A stretch of DNA of 64,000 nt. It comes from Erpobdella octoculata (lineage: Eukaryota; Annelida; Clitellata; Hirudinida; Erpobdellidae). Numbering within the stretch: the first letter of the stretch is position 1; each line of letters begins with the position of its first letter. Positions 46,280-64,000 of this stretch are shown one piece after another. The notes beneath the pieces are model-generated. The model was not told where the DNA came from and did not search any database. It was given only the letters and a program-made list of their open reading frames with translations. The stretch covers positions 9,909,896-9,973,895 of the forward strand of contig OZ022243.1 in assembly GCA_963978895.1 (NCBI GenBank), given 5' to 3'. The position numbers were made by a program, and so were the translations under genes.

Positions 46280-47476
46280 CTAGCGGGGTTACCCGGCGTT
46301 GCCCGGGGTTTTTAGAGGTTTTTCTAATGTTTGTCTCTCTCGCTCCCGTTCCCTTCTCCACTTTCCCGTTTTCGTAGCGTTCCCGGTCGCTTTTCCGCTC
46401 TCGGTCGTTTTCCAGCTCCCGGTCGCTTTCCCGCTCAGAAGTTCTGTTATCGATTTTCTCTCTTGCTCGCGTTTCCTTCCAAGCTTGCTCTCCCGATTCC
46501 AGTCGCTTTCCGCGTTCCCGGTCGCTTTCCGCGTTCCCGGTCGCTTTCCGCGTTCCCGGTCGCTTTCCCGTTCCCGGTCGCTTTCCCGTTCCCGGTCGCT
46601 TTCCCGTTCCCGGTCGCTTTCCCGTTCCCGGTCGCTTTCCCGTTTCCGGTCGCTTTCCCGTTCCCGCTCACGCTTGCTCTCCCGTTCCCGGTCATGCTTG
46701 CTCTCCCATTCCCGGTCACGGTAGCTCTCCCGTTCCCGTTTCCGTTCCCGCTCATTTTCTCTTTTACATTCTTTCATAACTTCTGTTAGCCTATAAAACG
46801 CAAAATAGATTTGCTAAGACTATATATATATATATATGAATGTTTGTGGGTTAGTTTGTCTATTATAGAAACGGGAAAGCACCCGGAACGGACAGCGAGC
46901 GGGTACAGAAAAGCAAGCGTGAGCGGGAATGGGAGAGCAAACGTGAGCGGGAACGGGGCAGCGACCGGGACGGGAAAACGACCGGGAGCGGGAAAGCGAC
47001 CGGGAGCGGGAAAGCGACCGGGAGCGGGAAAGCGACCGGGAGCGGGAAAGCGACCGGCAGTGGGAAAACGACCGAAAACGGAAAAGCTAACAGGAGTGGG
47101 AAAGCAGGTGGGAAAGGAAACGGGAGAGAAAGAGACAAACATTAGAAAAACCTCTAAAAAACCTGGGCAACGCCGGGTATCTCCGCTAGTACATACATAA
47201 ACACACACACACAGACACACATACATGCACATACACATACATACATACACACATACATACGCACATACATATATATATATAGTTCCCGCTCGCTCACCCG
47301 CTCCGCTCCGCTCATTTTGTGACGGATTTCAAAAATTTTTTTTTCTTTTTGATTTTCATTGACTCTCATGGTTGTGTGAAAATTTCATTACGATCGGATG
47401 AATGGTGTAGCAATGCATAAAGGACATTAACATACATAAATACATATATACAAACATTCATTTTTATATATATAGA
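46280..47476 (-). mobile_element. Nested Helitron-like composite, copy 1
   Basis: Outer element in minus orientation: 3' CTAG at 46280-46283 preceded (minus strand) by the CGGG-type hairpin, and 5' TCTATATATATAAAAATG at about 47,459-47,476, with A before TC and T after CTAG. Inside it a plus-oriented element of the same group runs from about 46,820 to CTAG at 47186-47189, followed by T. Both arms carry the GGGAACGGGAAAGCGACC minisatellite in opposite orientation, making long inverted arms. The same outer-inner junctions occur at 50.87-51.90 kb. Confidence 0.65.
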
Positions 47477-47502
47477 TGTATACATATATATATATATACA
47501 TA

Positions 47503-47837
47503 CTAGCGGGGGTACCCAGTGTTACCCGGGGTTTTTAAAGGTTTTTCTAATGTTTGTCTCTCTCGCTCCCATTTCCTTCTCCGCTTTCCCGCTCCCGGTA
47601 GCTTTCCCGTTCTTGGTCGCTTTCCATTTCGATCGAGAACGGGAATGGGAGAGCAAGCATGAGCGAGAACGGGAGAGCAGGCGTGAGCGGAAACGGGAAA
47701 GCGACCGGGAACGGAAAGGCGACCGGGAACGGGAAAGGGAATGGGAGAGCAAACAGGAGCGGAAAAACGACCGGAAGCTGGAAAGCGGCCGGGAACGGGA
47801 AAGCGACCGAGAACGGGAAAGCAAATGAGAACGGGAA
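47503..47837 (-). mobile_element. Helitron-like 3' fragment, family B
   Basis: CTAG at 47503-47506 and the GGTACCCAGTGTTACCCGGGG end read in minus orientation. The minisatellite interior changes strand near 47,630, implying an inverted junction or two joined fragments. It ends where the SINE begins. Confidence 0.5.
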
Positions 47838-47950
47838 AGACTGAGATTTCTAGCCATCATTTTTTGGTGATGGTCGGTGGATCAGTTGGTAAGAGCCCTT
47901 GCATTTAGGCGAGGCGGTGTTGCCGTAGACACGTGGGTTCTATTCCTAGT
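47838..47950 (+). mobile_element. tRNA-derived SINE (copy 2)
   Basis: Close copy of the element at 6567-6672: A box variant GATCAGTTGGTAAGAGCCC, shared GCATTTAGGCGAGGCGGTG and B box GGGTTCTATTCC. The B box is intact up to one base, so it is somewhat better preserved than copy 1. Confidence 0.65.
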
Positions 47951-48671
47951 AGAGTCGTACAGTTCCCATTTTCCCGGAAAGGGGGGTGCAACTTTTCGGT
48001 CAAATGAATCCATTAAAAATCGCTGACCATGAAGCTTTAAATTTTAAATTAAATTATTATATATGTTATTTTTTAACGAAGTCATCGATTAAAATGTTGA
48101 TGTTAATTTCTTTTGCGATTTCTTGATGACTGCTCATTAAAGTAACAGCATTTAACCTTGTCTGCTTCATTGTTATTTAGCTTTTTTCTTCGGCTTGCAC
48201 ATGAACAGGGAAATAATACAGATGTACATACCTATAAATTATTGAAAATGCAATATTCCTAATTTTTCTGGAAGCAGACACTTTTCCCGGAGGGGGGCAA
48301 GATTTGATCCGGAGGCAGTTTGTCCCGTTGCCCCCCGAAGTGAACGTGTCAAAGTCAAAGTTTCAGAAAATAAATATTAAATAAGTCGAATACTTTTTAA
48401 GTTAGTCGATTAACAAGTAAAAGAGAAAACGAGTTTTTCAACACAACCCTTTTTTTTCTTTTTCAATTGAATCATGTATTGTCATCCAATAGGAAAGTTT
48501 CAGTTTCTTTGCTAGTCAAAAAGCTGGTTAAATTTTACTTGCAAGATTTGCCTACAGAGAAAGACATTCAACACACGTACGCACACACAAATAGAGATTG
48601 TAACCTAAATAATAGTTTGTAAAAAAGATAGATATTAATATAACAGATTGATACTAATTATTAATGTAAAA
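47951..48671. repeat. Spacer with G-rich dispersed repeat and a 100-bp repeat copy
   Basis: At about 48,215-48,345 AAGCAGACACTTTTCCCGGA and a G-run recur in 50,270-50,440, probably termini of an old DNA transposon. At 48,518-48,625 lies the second copy of the repeat seen at 38.5 kb. No gene seen. Confidence 0.5.
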
Positions 48672-50244
48672 TCTATATATATAAAAGAACATGTCCTGAC
48701 TGACTGACTGACTGATGACTGACTGATAATCAACGCCGAGCTCAAACGCCTCATCCTAGGAACGTGAAATTTGGAACTTATATTACTTTTATAGCGTAAA
48801 CATCCGCTAAGAAAGGATTTTTGAAAATTTTGCTCCTGAGGGGAAAAAACTGGAAAACAAACTTTTTTCTAAAATAATGTATATCTCGAAAAGCAAAAAT
48901 GAGGAGATTTTGAAATTTGGTATATAGATTCATTTTGAAAAATAAAAAAAAAACGTGTTTTACCATTTTTTAAAAATTCGGTTTCCCGGACCTCAAATGT
49001 GGGTTGGAAAATTGGGTTATTTGGTTTTTAAAGTAGCTTCTACTCAAAAACTGTTAATGCTACAGGAGTAAAAATTAGTATTTAGTTTCTACTCCAAAAA
49101 TAATGAAATACGTGTTTTAGCATTTTTTGAAAATTTGGTTTCCAGGACTTCAAATGTGGGGTGGAAAATAGGGCTAATTGTCTTTTATAGTAACTGCTAC
49201 TCAAAAACAGTAAATACCACAGATGTAAAAATTATTATTTAGTTTCTTTTCTAAAAATAAAGATATACGTGTTTCACCATTTTTTACAAATTTGGTTTCC
49301 CGGACCTCAAATGTGGGTTGGAAAATTGGGTTATTTGGTTTTTAAAGTAGCTTCTACTCAAAAACTGTTAATGCTACAAAAGTAAAAATTAGTATTTAGT
49401 TTCTACTCTAAAAATAATGATATACGGGTTTCACAATTTTTTGAAAATTTGGTTTCCAGGACTTCAAATGTGGGGTGGAAAATAGGGTTATTTGGTTTTT
49501 AAAGTAACTGCTACTCAACAACTGTAATAGCCACAGATGTAAAAATTAATACTTAGTATCTACTCAAAAAAAAAAAGATATACGTGTTTCATCATTTTTT
49601 GGGTTATTTGGTTTTTAAAGTAGCTGCTACTCAAAAACTGCTAATGCTACAGAAGTAAAAATTAGTATTTAGTTTCTATTCCAAAAATAATGAAATAAAA
49701 GTTTTAGCATTTTTTGAAAATTTGGTTTCCAGGACCTCAAATTTGGGGTGGAAATAAGGGTTATTTGATTTCAAAATAACTGCTACTCACAAACTGTAAG
49801 TGCTACAAATGTAAAAATTAGTATTTTGAAGTTTTGTGCCGGTTAAATGTAAGTCCAGTTTATCATCGGCCGGGCCAAGCCGTTATTTAGAGTCTTCACA
49901 CGGGCCAGGCCAAACCTTAAATCAAAGTGGGACGGGCCGAGGTTTTTCACCAAGTATATAGATATTTTAGTGATTTTAGGGTCTTCAGTTTGGCCGGGCC
50001 AAACCTGAGGTCAAGGTGGGACGGGCCGAAGTTTTTCATCAAGTATATAGAACTTCTAGGCCTGTAAAAATGGGCCGGGCCTAATTCAGACGGGCTGTGC
50101 CGGGCCAGGAGTTTGGGTTTTTAAAACGGGCTGGGCTAATTTGTCGACGGGCCGAGCCGAGACCTAAAAAAATGATCTCTACTATGGATGCACGGTTCAA
50201 ACTCTCGAATTTCATGCGAGCGAAGCCGCTACGGGCACTGCTAG
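48672..50244 (+). mobile_element. Helitron-like element, family A, complete
   Basis: The 5' end TCTATATATATAAAAGAAC at 48672 follows an A. The 3' end is AGCG-AAGC-CGCT, ten spacer bases, CTAG at 50241-50244 and then T, giving 1,573 bp inserted between A and T. A CTGA tetranucleotide run follows the 5' end. The interior has about six tandem units of roughly 155 bp (48,960-49,830) containing GGTTTCC(C/A)GGACCTCAAATG, then a GGGCCGGGCC-rich stretch shared with 6.2-6.5 and 54.2-54.4 kb. No Rep/helicase is encoded. Confidence 0.68.
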
Positions 50245-50716
<472 letters not shown>

Positions 50717-50870
50717 AGAGAAAGAGTATAAAGTCGCTTTTATGGCCAGATTTATTTTACACTTTCTGACATGGGTATCTGAGGTTCAGCTCCTCAAACA
50801 AAAGTTAAAAATTATATTTTGTTTTACATTAATTTTACTAGCTTAAACGTCTGTATCTTTTATTGTATGA

Positions 50871-51900
50871 CTAGCGGGGTTACCCGGCGTTGCCCGGGGT
50901 TTTTAGAGGTTTTTCTAATGTTTGTCCCTCTCGCTCCCGTTTCCTTCTCCACTTTCCCGTTTTCGTCGCGTTCCCGGTCGCTTTTCCGCTCTCGGTCGTT
51001 TTCCAGCTCCCGGTCGCTTTCCCGCTCAGAAGTTTTGTTATCGATTTTCTCTCTTGCTCGCGTTTCCTTCCAAGCTTGCTCTCCCGATTCCAGTCGCTTT
51101 CCGCGTTCCCGGTCGCTTTCCGCGTTCCCGGTCGCTTTCCCGTTCCCGGTCGCTTTCCCGTTCCCGGTCGCTTTCTCGTTCCCGCTCACGCTTGCTCTCC
51201 CGTTTCCGGTCATGCTTGCTCTCCCATTCCCGGTCACGGTTGCTCTCCCGTTCCCGTTCCCGTTCCCGTTCACGCTCATTTTCTCTTTTCCTTTCTTTCA
51301 TAACTTCTGTTAGCCTATAAAACGTAAAATAGATTTGCTAAGACTATATATATATATATGAATGTTTGTGGGTTAGTTTGTCTATTATAGAAACGGGAAA
51401 GCGACCCGGAACGGACAGCGAGTGGGAGCGGGAATGCGACCCGGAACGGACAGCGAGCGGGAGCGGGAATGCGACCGGCAGCGGGAAAACGACCGAAAAC
51501 GGGAAAGCGAACAGGAGTGGGAAAGCAAGTGGGAAAGGAAACGGGAGAGAAAGAGACAAACATTAGAAAAACCTCTAAAAAACCCGGGCAACGCCGGGTA
51601 TCTCCGCTAGTACATACATAAACACAGACACAGACACACATACATGCACATACACATACATACATACACACATACATACGCACATACATATATATATAGT
51701 TCCCGCTCGCTCACCCGCTCCGCTCCGCTCATTTTATGACGGATTTCAAAAATATTTTCTCTATATTTGATTCCCCTTGACTCTCAAGGTTGTGTGAAAA
51801 TTTCATTACGATCGGATGAATGGTGTAGCAATGCATAAAGGACATGAATATATATATACATATATACATATATACAAACATTCATTTTTATATATATAGA
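50871..51900 (-). mobile_element. Nested Helitron-like composite, copy 2
   Basis: Same architecture as 46280-47476: outer minus element with CTAG at 50871-50874 (T follows on the minus strand) and TCTATATATATAAAAATG ending at 51900 (A precedes). The inner plus-oriented element runs from about 51,344 to CTAG at 51607-51610. The left junction of the inner element (AAATAGATTTGCTAAGAC then TA repeat) and its right junction (CTAGTACATACATAAACAC) match copy 1, while the number of minisatellite units differs. Confidence 0.68.
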
Positions 51901-52640
51901 TTATAATAAAACTTGTGTTTGCTCATAGCAAGTCTCTAACTGTAAAACACCAACTGTTTTTACCAATGCTTTTATTAACTCGTCGGCTCTGTTTCTCTGT
52001 CTGTTTCTCTGTCTGTTTCTCTGTCTGTTTCAAATCTTGCAATCAATTTTTGAGTCACTTCCTGATGATAGATTTTTTTCAAATTTTGCATACATGCTCA
52101 AGATAGAAGACAATGCAATATTCAATTATTAGTTTTACAATAAGTCAATTAATTTAGTTAATTTTCTTGAGGATTTTATCGAGGGGTTTCTTGAGGGTTT
52201 TCTTGAGGGTTTTCTTGAGGGTTTTCTTGAGGGTTTTCTTGAGGGTTTTCTTGAGGGTTTTCTTGACCACAAAACGCTAACCGACTGGCAGACTATTTTA
52301 CCAAGTTAACACGAACCACACTCACTGACCGCGATTCTCAAGCGTGTACGAAATTTTCATGAAAATAGTTGAGATATTTAAATTCGATGCTTTTTGATGA
52401 TATTTTTATTATTATTACCAATGCTTTTATTAACTCGTCGTCTCTGTTTCTCTGTCTGTCTGTTTGTTTCTCTGTCTGTTTCAAATCTTGCAATCAATTT
52501 TTGAGTCACTTCCTGATGATAGATTTTTTCAAATTTTGCATACATGCTTAAAATAGAAGACAATCCAATATTCAATTATTAGTTTTACAATAAGTCAATT
52601 AATTTAGATAATTTTAATTAATTTCGATATTTCGATATAA
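51901..52640. repeat. Direct duplication of about 200 bp around a 12-bp minisatellite
   Basis: A segment starting CCAATGCTTTTATTAACTCG and including TTGAGTCACTTCCTGATGAT occurs at about 51,963-52,165 and again at about 52,417-52,620. Between them is a TTGAGGGTTTTC minisatellite (about 52,185-52,265). This could be a decayed element or a local duplication. Confidence 0.75.
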
Positions 52641-53003
52641 TTAAGATATTTCGACTTTAACATAAAATAAAAGAGTAATATAAGAAAAAATTGATTGCAA
52701 AATTTGTGTTTTAATTACATATAAGAGCATTGGTTTTAAAAATTCGTTTTTAATTTACTTGTTTATAGCTTTCTGCCAAACTGACTCCACGTGATTGGTT
52801 GTTGCCTGAGTAGCCGGGTCTACAAAAACAGTTCACTGTTAGATGGCGATCTTCCAGGTATACGCAGCCCTTAGACCAGAAACAACGGTCATATCTGGGA
52901 GGATACCTGCTGCAAAATAGGGAGAAGGGTTGCAGCACCTCTTTTTTCCACGCACACCATAAAACGTTTTTTGATTCGACGTCATAACCGCTCCTTACCA
53001 AAC
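52641..53003. other. Unassigned segment
   Basis: A minus-strand open frame at 52,750-53,001 with several Cys (FCSRYPPRYDRCFWSKGC) is not recognisable. It could be a fragment of the retroelement that follows or a stray exon. No function assigned. Confidence 0.3.
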
Positions 53004-53135
53004 ATCAGCCACTTCTTGCCATATTTGGCAATAAGAAGGGTATAACATCATACGCAGCAAACAAACTTAAACAATGGGCCCTAACACTACTCGAATATGA
53101 TTTCAAAATAGAATATCGCAAAACTTTATCTTTTG
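53004..53135 (+). pseudogene. Ty3/gypsy RNase H fragment
   Basis: Reads HQPLLAIFGNKKGITSY and WALTLLEYDFKIEYRKT on the plus strand, almost the same as the RNase H end of the gypsy fragment at 4147-5745. Both ends are lost; the right side is cut by hAT-like sequence. Confidence 0.8.
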
Positions 53136-54079
53136 GACAGGCTGGGCCCGAAAGCTTGCCAAAGTTGATTTTAAAGTGACTCGCGTGCCCGTGTAATTGG
53201 GTAGTTTTTCAATTCTATTCTCGATGTATATTCTGAAATATTCTCTATTATTTCATTGACATTTTGTGCGCTCTGCACATCTCCAGTGCTCACGTAATTT
53301 TTTTGTGTCTAAGCGCCACACTTTCTTATTGGCTGACTCCGTTTAGGTTAGTTATTTATAAAGTCGCGCGTATATGAACTATGAACTCTCTTTGATTACA
53401 TCCCTTATCCGGAAACCAGTTAAAGGAACGATTTGCCCCAAATAACCGAGTTTGCATTCAGATTCAACATCTGCTTCCAAGGTTTCTTGACCAAGGATCC
53501 TTCATTGACTTAGAGGAGACACTCAAATCTCACGCCTGCGACCTTGGTCACATATCATTCATATCAACTATTTGTGGTGAATACTTGGAAAGCCAAATGG
53601 TCAAATGTCTCATTGTCAGAGCGGCCACATACCGCAGTTGATGTTTTGCCACATTGTGAGGACTCCATCTACCCGCAGATAAATACGCTGCTAATACTCT
53701 TCATCACGATTCACGTTTCCCCTTTCTTCCGCGACAGCCGAGAGATCCTTCTCAACTTTGCGCAGGCTCAAATCTTATCTACGCACCACTATGGGCCAGA
53801 CAAGGCTGAATGGGCTCGCCCAGATGACTATCAATCGCGACCTTCACATTAATGAAGAAGCCGTCATCGCCATTTTTTCGCAGAAAAAAACGTCGGCTGA
53901 ATTTGATATAGTAATTTACTGTTTCAATTTAAATATCTTATGGTTTGTTATTACTAATTATTAGTAATTATTGCTGAAACTGTCGTTAAGCTTTGTCTTT
54001 TGTGGGTCGTAAAATTTTCAGAAAATTTCTTACTAATCAGTTTCTCCCCGGTCCCCAAAACATTTTTGGCTGCGCCCTG
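53136..54079 (+). pseudogene. hAT transposon copy with transposase C-terminus
   Basis: Begins near a degenerate CAGGCTGGGCCCG and ends at TTGGCTGCGCCCTG (54,066-54,079), the inverted CAGGGCGCAGCCA-type terminus. The subterminal sequence matches the hAT element at 23.8-24.5 kb. The interior encodes NQLKERFAPNN and FLDQGSFIDLEETL, then TAERSFSTLRRLKSYLR and GQTRLNGLAQMTINRD, the dimerisation region. Frame changes near 53,600-53,730 show it is inactive. Confidence 0.75.
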
Positions 54080-55157
54080 CAAATTATTGAATTTAGTTAT
54101 ATAAATTGCCTCTTACCGATAAAAATTGTCATTAAATTAAATTTTCAGACTTTACTTCCGTAGTATAGGCCACTTTTGGATTCGTAGGCCCTAGGCACAG
54201 TGCCTATACCGTGCTTAGTAGATGACGGCCCTGGATGTAGGTTACCTCACCTAGAACTGCACGAGCCGATTTTTTGGAACTTGGCCCAGCTCGTTTTATA
54301 GGCCAAAATTGTAGGCCCGGCTCATCTAATTTGGCCCGACCAGTTTTACGGGCCTAAAATCCCCTGGGAAAACATCTTGGCCCGATCCGTCTTGGCCTGA
54401 CTTCAGGCTCGGGCTGGCCTATTTGAAAACCCTAATAGTCAAAATGTCAGTGTCCTCATTTCCTAGTCGTATGATCATGGACCCTTCTATAAAACTATTT
54501 CGTATTATTGCGATCTTAATTAAAGAATTTTATACCTAGTTTTGTTGTAATAAATTTTTGAAATTATTTTAATTAATTTTTTAAAAGTGTTTTGATACGT
54601 AAGAAATGGGCTGTTGAAGTGGGAGTTGGTGGGGATTGTTTATTATCGCTCCCGTCGGCTGGGCTGGTTTGAACTCTTATGTTTTTGCTATAGTTGTAGT
54701 GTGTATTATTGCTATAACTACAATATACGGATATCTATGGCTGAAACTCAGGTGGTTTTACGTGTCTTAAATTCAGTTCAATCAAATTTTAGATGTTCCG
54801 ATTTCTGTAAAATAGGTGGTCGTTCGTATTGTTATTGTTTTGAGATATCTCATCCTCATTATTTAAAAATCTCATCCTATATGTATATGACTCATTTAGT
54901 TATGTCAGGTGCATTGAAGTGTAAAGTGGTTAAAGCAAGTCTTAGAGTTAAAGTTTAAGGCTTAATATTACAGTTGTTTTAAAGTAATTATTGGACAAAT
55001 AATTAAGTCTTTTCACAGGAAGAGAAATGATTCTTAATCTGTTGATGATCATCAGTTAGCTTATAGCACATTTAAAAATTAACTATTAAATGTTAATTAG
55101 AATCTGATGTGGTTATTTTATGATAAATTATTAAATCCTTTTTAATTGAGCTACAGA
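54080..55157. other. Spacer before SNX9-like gene
   Basis: At 54,255-54,430 a degenerate TTGGCCCGACC/GGCCCGGCTC repeat matches the GGGCCGGGCC stretch of Helitron family A. A short frame around 54,620-54,770 would encode one hydrophobic helix but has no in-frame start. A short first exon and promoter of the sorting nexin gene may lie here; I could not define them. Confidence 0.4.
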
Positions 55158-55178
55158 ATGACATTTTTTTTATTAAAG

Positions 55179-63628
<8,450 letters not shown>

Positions 63629-63669
63629 GTAAGATGACTTATTCATATCAGAGATACGAATGTATGTAC

Positions 63670-64000
63670 AACCTTTTAATATTAGAGATACAAATGCATG
63701 TAAAATATTGTACACACTTTTAATATTAGAGATACAAATGCATGTACAATATTGTACAACCTTTTAATATTAGAGATACGAATGCATGTACAATATTGTA
63801 TACACTTTTAATATTAGAGATACAAATGCATTTACAATATTGTACACACTTTTAATATTAGAGATACAAATGCATGTACAATATTGTACACACTTTTAAT
63901 ATTAGAGATACAAATGCATGTACAATATTGTACAACCTTTTAATATTAGAGATACGAATGCATGTACAATATTGTATACACTTTTAATATTAGAGATACA
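63670..64000. repeat. 44-bp tandem satellite with internal palindrome
   Basis: Units of 44 bp containing TTTTAATATTAGAGATAC and TGTACAATATTGTACA, the latter a perfect 16-bp palindrome. About seven units are visible and the array runs past the window end, in the intron after the last PX exon. Confidence 0.9.

Noticed and set aside
52750..53001. Cys-containing minus-strand ORF
   Set aside because: No recognisable domain, lies beside retroelement debris, and has no clear splice partners.
54614..54958. Possible small membrane protein or first exon before the SNX9-like gene
   Set aside because: The hydrophobic helix lies in a different frame from the only long ORF and has an in-frame stop upstream and no acceptable start.

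Overview
This is AT-rich animal (metazoan) nuclear DNA. Spliced genes have GT-AG introns of about 60 bp to several kb and encode typical animal multidomain proteins, including a selenoprotein with an in-frame TGA. Retroelements, DNA transposons and very long microsatellites surround them. The gene set (a THSD7-type receptor, GPX4, a protein with the RITA1 signature, an SNX9-type sorting nexin) fits an aquatic invertebrate, possibly a deuterostome, but I cannot name the species.

Layout. 0.1-9 kb is a transposon graveyard: a decayed hAT transposase, a Ty3/gypsy pol fragment, Helitron-like ends, a tRNA-type SINE, and a 1.2-kb hAT derivative with a perfect 8-bp target duplication. 9,988-23,288 (minus) is one 21-exon gene for a THSD7A/B-like transmembrane protein with a long series of thrombospondin type-1 repeats. 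23.7-36.3 kb holds a small hAT element containing a tRNA-Phe-like SINE, several giant microsatellites and a Helitron-like copy. 36,370-37,863 (plus) is a single-exon gene whose C-terminus carries the RITA1 signature YVDETLFG. 39-41 kb holds another hAT remnant and a GC-rich minisatellite. 43,331-44,933 (minus) is a complete six-exon GPX4-like gene with a selenocysteine TGA. 45.5-54.4 kb is dense in Helitron-like elements, including the same nested composite at two sites. 55.2 kb to beyond the window end (plus) is an SNX9/18/33-type sorting nexin gene, running from its SH3 domain through its PX domain.

The genes look unrelated in function: a cell-surface TSR receptor, lipid-peroxide detoxification, a candidate Notch/tubulin adaptor, and endocytic membrane remodelling. 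There is no sign of operons. The main structural novelty is the Helitron-like group. Its ends are 5' TCTATATATATAAAA and a 3' hairpin followed by CTAG, the best copies sit between A and T, and some carry a minisatellite that is open in several reading frames. Exon boundaries were found by reading splice sites and checking phase by hand; no database search was possible.
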